Part shown: in pieces, positions 41,425 to 49,247 of the stretch
Layout: each line of letters begins with the position of its first letter
Numbering within the stretch: position 1 is the stretch's first letter
Assembly: GCA_032117595.1 (NCBI GenBank)
Contig: JAULYZ010000032.1
Coordinates: 1-64,000, forward strand
Direction of reading: 5' to 3'
DNA from: WLJO01 sp032117595
GTDB lineage: Bacteria; Actinomycetota; Acidimicrobiia; Acidimicrobiales; Ilumatobacteraceae
Length of the DNA stretch: 64,000 nucleotides
Position numbers and translations under genes: made by a program
The notes under the pieces: model-generated
What the model was told of the DNA's origin: nothing
The model's input: only the letters and a program-made list of their open reading frames with translations
The model's database searches: none

Positions 41425-42204
41425 TCAGCGCCCGCGGAACTCGGGGCGACGCTTCTCGGTGAACGCCCGTCGCCCCTCACGGAAATCGTCCGACACCCAG
41501 CACGCGTCGATGAGCGCCTGAGCGTCGCCGAATGTTGCGCCCGGTGTGCCGATCGTCGCTTCGATGACCGCCTTCGCTGCCGCCAGCGACAACGGGGCGT
41601 TCTCGGCGATCCGTCCGGCGAGTGCCACCACCCGTTCCTCGAGCTGCGCGCGCGGCACCACCTCGTTGACGAGCCCCAGTTCGAGCGCGCGGCGCGCATC
41701 GAAGCGGTCGCCGGTGAACATGATTGAAGCGGCGTGCGACGGACCCACGAGTGAGACGAGGCGCTGAACGCCCAGCAGCGGGTACCCGGCACCGAGCGGC
41801 CCGGCGGGAACGGCGAACACCGCGTCGTCGGCAGCGATGCGGAGGTCGGCCTCCATTGCCACCATCAAGCCTCCCCCGATGCAGAAGCCGTGCACCATGG
41901 CGATCAACGGCTTGGGGATCTGCAGGGTGAATCCCTTTCGTGCACCCGACGGCGGCGAACCAGCGGTGCTGTGATCGAGTTCGCCCATGTCGGCGCCGGA
42001 CGCAAAGGCCTGCTCGCCAGCGCCACGAACGACCACGACACGCACCTCGTCGTCGCGCCCCCACTCATCGGCGAGCGCTGACAGTGCAGCAAACATCTCG
42101 TCGGAGATCGCGTTGCGCTTCTCGGGACGGTTCAGCGTGATCCACCCCACGCGGTCCACCACGTGGGCAAGAACCTGTTCGCTGAGCGTGGACACCGTGC
42201 GCAC
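41425..42204 (-). CDS. Enoyl-CoA hydratase/isomerase family (crotonase)
   Basis: A 259-aa crotonase: RPEKRNAISDEMFAAL, RGAGEQAFASGADMGEL and AMVHGFCIGGGLMVAMEADLRIA form the CoA and oxyanion sites. GTG 42204 is preferred because TACCGT ends 6 nt before it; GTG 42195 is an in-frame alternative. Probably co-transcribed with the quinone-reductase-like gene. Confidence 0.87.
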   Translation of the reverse strand: MRTVSTLSEQVLAHVVDRVGWITLNRPEKRNAISDEMFAALSALADEWGRDDEVRVVVVRGAGEQAFASGADMGELDHSTAGSPPSGARKGFTLQIPKPLIAMVHGFCIGGGLMVAMEADLRIAADDAVFAVPAGPLGAGYPLLGVQRLVSLVGPSHAASIMFTGDRFDARRALELGLVNEVVPRAQLEERVVALAGRIAENAPLSLAAAKAVIEATIGTPGATFGDAQALIDACWVSDDFREGRRAFTEKRRPEFRGR

Positions 42205-42283
42205 ACCGGCACGGTAGGCGATGACCCGCGATCGAGGGGCACTCTGCGTGTGGCCGAGCGACACCGCAGTGGCTCAGGCTGCC

Positions 42284-42946
42284 TCAGGTTGTCGGCTCGA
42301 TGATCCGCAGCACCGTGTCGAGTCCGCGCGGTTGGCCCGGGGCCGGGAGCGGCAGCAGCACCGTCCGGATCCCGGAGAACACGGCGAAACCGTCGTTCGA
42401 CGGATTGTCGCCCACCATCAACGCCTCCTCGGGCCGGGCACCGACAGCCTCGAGCGCGATGCGGAACAGCGCGCCCTGCGCCTTCACGCTGCCGTGCTCG
42501 CCCGAGAGGACGAAGGTGTGCACGAGCGGCAGCAGGCCGTAGTGGCCAAGGATCGGGCGGAGGTCGAACGGAACATCGCTCACGATGACGAGCGGGATGC
42601 CGAGTGACGAGAGACGCCCGAGGAACCACGGGGTGTCGGGGAACGGGTGCCACCCGGCCGGACCCGTCTCGAAGTCATAGAGCGCGGCTGCCACCCCGGG
42701 GAGGAGGGCGTCCAGTTCGGCCCAGAGGCCGAGCCAGCACTCGCGGTGCCGCTTCGCCGAGAGGTCGCGCCCCTTGGCGAGCTCCTCGGCCGTACGGGAT
42801 CGGGCGAAGGCGTCGCGGTACCGGGCCGAGAGCACGGCGGTGTCCACGGCACTCCGGTGATCGGCGGCCCATCGCTCGAGGAACGCCACACTGCCCGCAG
42901 TGTCGAACAGCGTGTGCCCCCAGTCCGAGAGCACGGCACGGATCAT
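42284..42946 (-). CDS. HAD-superfamily hydrolase with altered DxD motif
   Basis: A 220-aa HAD fold with a helical cap. Motif I reads LSDWGHTLFDT: the nucleophile Asp (D8) is present, but the +2 position that is Asp in phosphatases is Gly. Motif II is VIVSDV, motif III uses SVKAQG, and motif IV is EEALMVGDNPSNDG. The substitution suggests a non-phosphatase activity or weak catalysis. It starts at ATG 42946, divergent from the acyl-CoA dehydrogenase gene. Confidence 0.75.
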   Translation of the reverse strand: MIRAVLSDWGHTLFDTAGSVAFLERWAADHRSAVDTAVLSARYRDAFARSRTAEELAKGRDLSAKRHRECWLGLWAELDALLPGVAAALYDFETGPAGWHPFPDTPWFLGRLSSLGIPLVIVSDVPFDLRPILGHYGLLPLVHTFVLSGEHGSVKAQGALFRIALEAVGARPEEALMVGDNPSNDGFAVFSGIRTVLLPLPAPGQPRGLDTVLRIIEPTT

Positions 42947-43094
42947 GCCGGCACGCCTTCCCCGCACCACAGCGCCCGCTCACTGCGACGACCCACGGCT
43001 CCCAACCTAACTGCTGGCCTCGTTGCCGCTGTCCGTGCCCGAAGTCGCCCGGAGCCCGTCAGCCCGTCGGGCGTGCGGGCGTAGGCTTCTCCCG

Positions 43095-44207
43095 ATGGAC
43101 TTCAGCTGGACACAGGAACAGCGTGAGCTCCGGGCCCGGGCCCGCACGGTCGCCGAACGCGGGGTGGAGCGGTACGGGCGCTGGAACGACTGCTGGATGA
43201 ACGGTTACTCCAAGGAGTTCTCCAAAGAACTCGCTGCCGAGGGCTTCATCGGCATGACGTGGCCCACGGAATTCGGTGGGGGCGGTCGCCCGGCCATCGA
43301 CCGACTCATCGTGGCCGAGGAGATGATCTCTGCGGGCGCCCCCATTGCCGCCACGTGGTTCGCCGACCGCCAGATGGGGCCCGCGCTCATGCAGTACGGC
43401 ACGCCGGAGCAGGTGGACCGTTACCTCCCCGAGATGCTCGCCGGCGAGACCACCTGGTGCATCGGGATGAGCGAGCCGAATTCCGGGAGCGACCTCGCAA
43501 GCCTCACCACCAAGGCCGAGCGCGACGGCAACCACTGGGTCATCAACGGCCAGAAGATCTGGACGTCGTTCGGGGCCGAAGCCGACTACTGCTACCTCAT
43601 CTGCCGCACGTCGAACGACGGGCCGCCGCACGCCGGCATCAGCGAGATCATCGTGCCGATGGGCACGCCGGGTATCACGGTCCGCAAGATCGAGGACATG
43701 ACCACCAACACGCACTTCTGCGAGGTGTTCTACGACAACGTGCGCGTTCCCATCGGGAACCTGGTGGGCGCCGAGGGTGCTGCGTTCAAGCAGACGATGC
43801 GCCAGCTCGAGCACGAACGGGGTGGCATCGACCGGCTGGTCTCGAACTACGCGCTCTATCGGATGGCGCGAGAGCGGGCCGACACGAGCGACCCGCGGGT
43901 GCGCCAGGCCATCGCCAGGCTCGAGACCGGCTACGCCATTGGGCGCGTGCTCGTGGCACGCGAGGTCCTCAGACAGGCGCCCGCCGGGTTCAGTGCGGCC
44001 ACGAAGTGCTTCTGCACCGAGCACGAGCAACGTGTCGCCGACTTCGTGGCCGAGACCTTCGGTCCGGAGGCAACACTCTGGAACCAGATGACCGCTGGCC
44101 TCATGTACGGGCCTGCGTACACCATCATGGGCGGCACGGCCAACGTCATGCGGAACATCCTCGGCGAGCGGGTACTCGGCCTGCCCAAGGAGCCCAGCGC
44201 CCGCTGA
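43095..44207 (+). CDS. Acyl-CoA dehydrogenase
   Basis: A 370-aa FAD-dependent enzyme. The N-terminal helices (MDFSWTQEQRELRARARTVAERG), the FAD/substrate loop WCIGMSEPNSGSDLASLTTKAERDGNHWVINGQKIWTS and the C-terminal GGTANVMRNILGERVLGLPKEP are typical. It introduces a 2,3-double bond in an acyl-CoA. TAGGCT ends 7 nt before the ATG, pointing to a leaderless transcript. An aldo-keto reductase gene follows. Confidence 0.92.
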   Translation: MDFSWTQEQRELRARARTVAERGVERYGRWNDCWMNGYSKEFSKELAAEGFIGMTWPTEFGGGGRPAIDRLIVAEEMISAGAPIAATWFADRQMGPALMQYGTPEQVDRYLPEMLAGETTWCIGMSEPNSGSDLASLTTKAERDGNHWVINGQKIWTSFGAEADYCYLICRTSNDGPPHAGISEIIVPMGTPGITVRKIEDMTTNTHFCEVFYDNVRVPIGNLVGAEGAAFKQTMRQLEHERGGIDRLVSNYALYRMARERADTSDPRVRQAIARLETGYAIGRVLVAREVLRQAPAGFSAATKCFCTEHEQRVADFVAETFGPEATLWNQMTAGLMYGPAYTIMGGTANVMRNILGERVLGLPKEPSAR

Positions 44208-44245
44208 CCCGGGACCGACCTCGGGTCGCAACCTACGATCCGGGC

Positions 44246-45235
44246 ATGAAGCACGTTCGTTTCGGCCGTACCGGCCTCCGGGTATCGAGACTCTGCCTCG
44301 GCACCATGACCTTCGGGTACCAATGCGACGAGGAGACCTCGTTCGCCATCATGGACACCGCCGCAGAGGCAGGCATCACCTTCTTCGACACCGCCGACAT
44401 CTATCCCATCGGCACGGAGATGGGCGAGTACGGCGTCACCGAGGAAATCATCGGCCGGTGGATGCGCAACAAGCGCGACGACTTCGTGCTCGCCACGAAG
44501 TGCTGGGCGCCGACCGGACCCCAGCCGTGGCACCGGGGCAACTCGCGGCACAACATCATGCGGGCACTCGATGCATCACTGCGGCGGCTCCAGACCGACT
44601 ACGTCGATCTCTATCAGGTGCACTTCTGGGACGACGGGACGCCGATCGACGAAACCCTCCAGGCACTCGACGATGTGGTGAAGTCCGGCAAGGTGCGTTA
44701 CGTCGGCTGCTCGAACTTCCTTGCGTACCAGTTGGCACGCAGCATCGGCCGCAGCGAGGCGATGAATGTTGTGCGGTTCGAGAGCGTGCAGCCTCGCTAC
44801 AACCTGCTGTTCCGCGAGATCGAGCGCGAACTGCTGCCGCTGTGCTCCGAGGAGTCGATTGCGGTGATTCCCTACAACCCGCTGGCAGGTGGCTTCCTCA
44901 CAGGGAAGCACAGCAAAGGCGCCCCCACGGAGGGAACCCGTTTCACGCTGGGAACAGCGTCGGGCCGCTACCAGGAGCGGTACTGGCACGACCGCATGTT
45001 CGAGACCATCGATGCACTGCGCCCGATGGCCGCCGACGTGGGGATGACGATGGCGCAGCTCGCTGTTGCCTGGACGCTCGCAAACCCTGCGATCACCTCA
45101 CCGATCATCGGAGCGTCGCGCCCGCAGCAACTTGCCGACGCAGTACGTGCCGTGGGCACCCCGCTCGACGCCGACTTCAGGGCCGAACTCGATCGCCTCA
45201 CGCACGAGTACCGCTTCGGCGACAACGCCCGATGA
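44246..45235 (+). CDS. Aldo/keto reductase
   Basis: A 329-aa (alpha/beta)8 NADPH-dependent reductase. The pattern is FGRTGLRVSRLCLGTMTFG, the catalytic Asp-Tyr in FFDTADIYPIG, Lys in LATKCW, His in LYQVHFWD, and the NADP-binding PIIGASRPQQLADA. TACGAT ends 6 nt before the ATG. Its end overlaps the APH-like gene start by four bases. Confidence 0.9.
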   Translation: MKHVRFGRTGLRVSRLCLGTMTFGYQCDEETSFAIMDTAAEAGITFFDTADIYPIGTEMGEYGVTEEIIGRWMRNKRDDFVLATKCWAPTGPQPWHRGNSRHNIMRALDASLRRLQTDYVDLYQVHFWDDGTPIDETLQALDDVVKSGKVRYVGCSNFLAYQLARSIGRSEAMNVVRFESVQPRYNLLFREIERELLPLCSEESIAVIPYNPLAGGFLTGKHSKGAPTEGTRFTLGTASGRYQERYWHDRMFETIDALRPMAADVGMTMAQLAVAWTLANPAITSPIIGASRPQQLADAVRAVGTPLDADFRAELDRLTHEYRFGDNAR

Positions 45236-46038
45236 ACGATGCCGTCGGGCCCGAGCCCGACGAGATTCCCCTTGCCGGAGGTATGGGCTCGGGCGGCGCA
45301 GTGGTTCGGGTCGGCGACACCGTGCGGCGGCCGCTCGTTGCCCAGACACCCGCAGTGGAGCACTTCCTCGCCCATCTCGCGGAGAGCGGATTCACCGGTT
45401 CTCCCCGACCACTCGGCCGAGACCACCGCGGACGCTGCGTCCTGTCGTGGATGGAGGGAGATGTAGCGCTACCACCATTCCCGTCCTGGGTGGCATCCGA
45501 TGATGCGCTCCTGAGCGTTGCTGCACTCCAGCGACAGATGCACACCGCTGCGCGCTCCTATTCACCGCTGCCCGGGGCGCAGTGGTACCGACCGAACCTC
45601 ACACCAGCCAGTGGAGGTTCCCCCGTGTGTCACAACGACCTGTGCATCGAGAACGTGGTGTTCCGGGATGGATCGGCGAGTGCCTTCATCGACTTCGACT
45701 TCGCCGCACCCAACGACCCGCTCAGCGACATCGCCATAGCGTGCCGGCACTGGGTGCCGCTCAAGGACCCGATCGACGTCACCGACGGGTTCGCCGGGGT
45801 CGACCAGCGACGCAGGTTCCGCCTCTTCTGCGACGAGCACGGGCTCACCGAGGCGGGGCGCTCTGCAGTGGTGGCCCACGGCATCGACTTCCTCGACAGG
45901 GCGCTTGCCACCATGCGGCATCTGGCAGAGTCGGGACCGGCAACGTACGCAGCCGCGTGGGAGCGCGGCTACCCCGAGCAGAACCGTCGCAGCCACGCCT
46001 GGCTGTGCACACAACGAGACGCGGGCATCGCCCGGTGA
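45232..46038 (+). CDS. Aminoglycoside-phosphotransferase-fold kinase
   Basis: A 268-aa APH/choline-kinase-like protein. The catalytic HxDxxxxN is VCHNDLCIENVVF, and the metal-binding D is in AFIDFDFAAPNDPLSDIA. The N-lobe (GGMGSGGAVVRVGDTVRRP) holds the nucleotide loop. The family phosphorylates small hydroxyl substrates; resistance is not implied. ATGA overlap with the aldo-keto reductase indicates one operon. Confidence 0.82.
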   Translation: MNDAVGPEPDEIPLAGGMGSGGAVVRVGDTVRRPLVAQTPAVEHFLAHLAESGFTGSPRPLGRDHRGRCVLSWMEGDVALPPFPSWVASDDALLSVAALQRQMHTAARSYSPLPGAQWYRPNLTPASGGSPVCHNDLCIENVVFRDGSASAFIDFDFAAPNDPLSDIAIACRHWVPLKDPIDVTDGFAGVDQRRRFRLFCDEHGLTEAGRSAVVAHGIDFLDRALATMRHLAESGPATYAAAWERGYPEQNRRSHAWLCTQRDAGIAR

Positions 46039-46048
46039 GGAGCACCCC

Positions 46049-46909
46049 ATGAGAATCGGCATCGTCTACCCCCAGACCGAGTCGAAGGGCTCGCCCGAGG
46101 CCGTGCGACGAATCGGCCTCGCCACCGAGGAACTCGGCTTCGACCATCTCCTCGCCTACGACCACGTGGTGGGGGCCGTGCACGCCGACCGTGAACCGAA
46201 ACTCTGGGGGCCGTACACCGAGAACGACCCGTTCCACGACCCGTTCGTGATGTTCGCCTATCTCGCCGGCATGACCGAGCGCATCGAGTTCGCGAGCGGT
46301 GTGCTGATCCTCCCGCAGCGCCAGACAGTGCTCGTCGCCAAGCAGGCCGCCGACCTCGACCTCCTCTCGGGCGGGCGGCAGCGCCTCGGAGTCGGTGTGG
46401 GCTGGAACTATGTGGAGTACGACGCGCTGGGCGAGAACTTCCGCACAAGGGGCGCGCGAGCCGATGAGCAGATCGGCCTGATGCGACAGCTGTGGACCGG
46501 CGAGGTGCTCTCCTACGAAGGCCGCTTCGACCGGATGGATCGCGGACGACTCATCCCCGGGCCCTCACGCCAGATTCCGATCTGGATCGGCGGCTTCGGC
46601 GAGGCGGCCTTCCGGCGCGGTGCACGACTCGGCGACGGTTTCATGTTCGCCGGGCGCCTCGATGCCTGCATCGAGGGCTGGAGCGACGTGCAGCGCCGGC
46701 TGGGCGAGGAGGGTCGCAGCGTCGCCGACTACGGCGCCGACCTGCTCACGACCTCGTGCAAGTCCGTCGACGAGGTGCTGCACGCCATCGAAGCATGGTC
46801 ATCGGCCGGAGGCACACACCTCTCGGTGGTGTGCACCGGGATGGGGCTCGACTCCACCGAGGCGCACCTCGATTTCATCCATCAGGTAGCACAACGGCGC
46901 CCCCAGTAG
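46049..46909 (+). CDS. LLM-class F420-dependent oxidoreductase
   Basis: A 286-aa luciferase-like monooxygenase-fold protein. Typical features: MRIGIVYPQTES, EELGFDHLLAYDHVVG, IEFASGVLILPQRQTVLVAKQAADLDLLSGGRQRLGVGVGWNYVEYDALG. Actinobacterial members use coenzyme F420. A GAGGAG ribosome site lies just before the ATG. It ends the aldo-keto reductase/APH/LLM operon at a long hairpin. Confidence 0.88.
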   Translation: MRIGIVYPQTESKGSPEAVRRIGLATEELGFDHLLAYDHVVGAVHADREPKLWGPYTENDPFHDPFVMFAYLAGMTERIEFASGVLILPQRQTVLVAKQAADLDLLSGGRQRLGVGVGWNYVEYDALGENFRTRGARADEQIGLMRQLWTGEVLSYEGRFDRMDRGRLIPGPSRQIPIWIGGFGEAAFRRGARLGDGFMFAGRLDACIEGWSDVQRRLGEEGRSVADYGADLLTTSCKSVDEVLHAIEAWSSAGGTHLSVVCTGMGLDSTEAHLDFIHQVAQRRPQ

Positions 46910-46920
46910 GGGCGCCGTTG
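46892..46920 (+). terminator. Hairpin spanning the LLM oxidoreductase stop codon
   Basis: A 12-bp perfect stem (CAACGGCGCCCC/GGGGCGCCGTTG) encloses CAGTA, and the stop codon TAG is in the loop and first paired bases. It lies between two convergent genes. There is no U-run on either side, so termination may need Rho, or the hairpin protects the 3' end. Confidence 0.55.
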
Positions 46921-46967
46921 CCAATGACCGGTACGAGGTCGTCAGGCCGGGATGACCCCGGCAGACC

Positions 46968-47744
46968 TCACTTGGGCTGCATGCGAATGCCGCCATCCAC
47001 GCGGATGACCTCGGCATTCATGTACGAGTTGGTGAGGCACTCCACCACCATCGACGCAAGTTCGGTTGCGAAACCGAGCCGCTTCGGGAAGAGCACGTCC
47101 TTGGAGAGCTGCTCCTTGAACTTCTCCGACTGCTCACCCGAGCCGTAGATCGGCGTGTCGATGAGACCCGGAGCAACGGTGTTCACCCGGATACCCACCG
47201 CAGCGAGGTCACGTGCCAGCGGCAGGCAGAGGCCCACGATGCCGCCCTTCGACGACGAGTAGGCAACCTGGCCGATCTGGCCGTCGAACGCAGCAACCGA
47301 CGTGATGTTGACGATCGCACCGCGCTCGCCGCCCGCGAGCGGCTCGGTGGTGCTCATTGCGGTGGCTGCGATGCGAGCGAAGTCGAACGAACCGATGAGG
47401 TTGATGTCGATGACACGGCGGTACCACTTCATATCGAACGCCGACTCGTACTTGCCGTCCTTGCCGATGGTGCGCTGCGCGTACCCGATGCCGGCGGAGT
47501 TGACGAGCATGCGGAGCGGGCCCATCGACTTGGCCATCTCCACCGCCTCGATGATCTGGTCGGTGTTGGTGACGTCCACCTTGCAGAAGGCACCGCCGAT
47601 CTCCTTGGCGACCTCCTTGCCGCGGTCCTCCTGCAGGTCGGCGACGAGCACGACTGCACCGCGTGCTGCGAGTTGACGAGCGGTGGCTTCCCCGATGCCC
47701 GAGGCCCCACCAGTGACGATTGCTACTGCACCTTTGATGTCCAT
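46968..47744 (-). CDS. Short-chain dehydrogenase/reductase (SDR)
   Basis: A 258-aa Rossmann enzyme with TGGASGIGEA (cofactor), NSAGIG, the catalytic SVAAFDG...VAYSSSKGG (Tyr-Lys), and a conserved end IRVDGGIRMQPK. It resembles 3-hydroxyacyl-CoA dehydrogenase type II (HSD10-like). TAGCCT ends 8 nt before the ATG. It is divergent from the TauD-type gene. Confidence 0.9.
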   Translation of the reverse strand: MDIKGAVAIVTGGASGIGEATARQLAARGAVVLVADLQEDRGKEVAKEIGGAFCKVDVTNTDQIIEAVEMAKSMGPLRMLVNSAGIGYAQRTIGKDGKYESAFDMKWYRRVIDINLIGSFDFARIAATAMSTTEPLAGGERGAIVNITSVAAFDGQIGQVAYSSSKGGIVGLCLPLARDLAAVGIRVNTVAPGLIDTPIYGSGEQSEKFKEQLSKDVLFPKRLGFATELASMVVECLTNSYMNAEVIRVDGGIRMQPK

Positions 47745-47840
47745 GACCGGGCAGGCTATTGCCCACGGCGACCGTCGGCTCCGTCCGGGGCGCCCGCCGG
47801 GCGATCCGGGCCCGGGAGACCACATGGGGCGGCTGGTACG

Positions 47841-48695
47841 GTGGCGGGCACGTTGACGGTAGAGCCGCTCGAGACCACGCTGGGTGCAGTGGTGCGGGGA
47901 GTGCGCCTCAACGCGCTCGACGACCGGGCTTGGGCCGCGATCGCGGCGGCGTTCCTCGAGTACGCCATCCTCGTCTTCCCCGGCCAGCACCTCACCGAGG
48001 ACGAGCAACGTGCGTTCGGGACTCGGTTCGGCCCGATCGAGGACGTCACACGCACCACCACCACCGCCATCACCAACCAACGGCGGGATGGCACGTTGAT
48101 GCCCGAGCACGACCCGATCATGCACATCCTCAAGGGCAACGAGGACTGGCACACCGACAGCTCGTACATGGCGGTCTCGGCGAAGGCGTCGATGCTCTCT
48201 GCGCACATCGTGCCCACGGTGGGCGGCACCACCCAGTGGGTCGACATGCGTCACGCCTACGAAACACTCGAACCCGAGTTGCAGGCGCGGGTTCACTCAC
48301 TGAGCGCGTACCACTCGATCATCCGGTCGCAGGCCCTGCTCGGCTACACCGATGCCCCGAAGGGCGCCTATGGCTACGACGTCGTCGACCCGCCGCTGCG
48401 GCCTCTGGTGAAGGTGCACCCCGAGACCGGGCGTCCGGCGCTGTACATCGGCCGCCACGCCTACGGGATCCCGGGTCTCGACCCTGAGGAGTCCGAGCAA
48501 CTGCTCACCGACCTACACGATCACTCGTGCCGCCCGCCCCGCCTCTACGAGCACCACTGGGTCCCCGGCGACCTCGTCGTCTGGGACAACCGGTGCGTGC
48601 TGCATCGTGCGCGGCCGTGGGACCCCACAGAGGCCCGTCTGATGAAGCACACGCGCATCAGCGGCGATCCCGTGAGCGAGGGAGTTCCGTCCTGA
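47841..48695 (+). CDS. TauD/TfdA-family Fe(II)/2-oxoglutarate dioxygenase
   Basis: About 284 aa. The HxD...H facial triad is visible as DWHTDSSY and VLHRARP, with the 2-oxoglutarate-binding Arg in EARLMKHTRI. Such enzymes hydroxylate taurine, herbicides or alkyl sulfates. GTG 47841 is used; TTG 47853 (TACGGT 10 nt upstream) is an alternative. It is divergent from the SDR, and its stop is 25 bp before the convergent RNase H gene. Confidence 0.88.
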   Translation: MAGTLTVEPLETTLGAVVRGVRLNALDDRAWAAIAAAFLEYAILVFPGQHLTEDEQRAFGTRFGPIEDVTRTTTTAITNQRRDGTLMPEHDPIMHILKGNEDWHTDSSYMAVSAKASMLSAHIVPTVGGTTQWVDMRHAYETLEPELQARVHSLSAYHSIIRSQALLGYTDAPKGAYGYDVVDPPLRPLVKVHPETGRPALYIGRHAYGIPGLDPEESEQLLTDLHDHSCRPPRLYEHHWVPGDLVVWDNRCVLHRARPWDPTEARLMKHTRISGDPVSEGVPS

Positions 48696-48720
48696 CGCAG
48701 CAGTCCCTCACGGCGGGGCG

Positions 48721-49215
48721 CTAGAAGAGCGTCCCCTGCGCGGGCTCGTCGGGCACAACGGGCGGCGGCGCGTCGAAGGGCCCTGCCGACGCCGCAACGG
48801 CGAGGCGGTCGACGAGATCGTTCATCGGATCGCCCGAGTGTCCCTTGACCCATCGGAACGACACATTGCCGCGTTCGAGCACGAGTGCAATGAGTGGCTC
48901 CCAGAGATCTCGGTTGGCAACGGGTTGCTTGGAGGCATTCCGCCAACCGCGCTTCATCCACCCCTCCCACCATCGATCGCGGAAACAGTTCACGACGTAG
49001 GTGGAGTCGCTGGTGACGATGACGGCCCGCTCGCGGGGCAGGGCCCGGAGCGCCTCGAGGACGGCGCGGACCTCCATGCGCTGGTTGGTGGTTCGGGACT
49101 CCCCTCCTGAACCCGAGGGTGTTCCCGACGGCGATACGGCCCACGCCCAGCCCCCCGGACCGGGGTTGCCCGAGCACGCGCCGTCGGTGAACACGATGAT
49201 CGGCTCGGCTGCCAC
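48721..49215 (-). CDS. rnhA: Ribonuclease HI
   Basis: A 164-aa protein with all RNase H carboxylates: VFTDGACSGNPGPGGW, the Glu in NQRMEVRAVLEAL, SDSTYVV, and GHSGDPMNDLVDRLA. It removes RNA from RNA-DNA hybrids. GTG 49215 gives the usual short N-terminus. It is divergent from aceE, 32 bp apart. Confidence 0.95.
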   Translation of the reverse strand: MAAEPIIVFTDGACSGNPGPGGWAWAVSPSGTPSGSGGESRTTNQRMEVRAVLEALRALPRERAVIVTSDSTYVVNCFRDRWWEGWMKRGWRNASKQPVANRDLWEPLIALVLERGNVSFRWVKGHSGDPMNDLVDRLAVAASAGPFDAPPPVVPDEPAQGTLF

Positions 49216-49247
49216 ATTTCCACTCTTGCACGGGCGAGAATGTCCAC

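Noticed and set aside
45232..46038. Aminoglycoside resistance gene
   Set aside because: Only the general APH/choline-kinase fold is supported; it sits in a metabolic operon with no mobile-element context.
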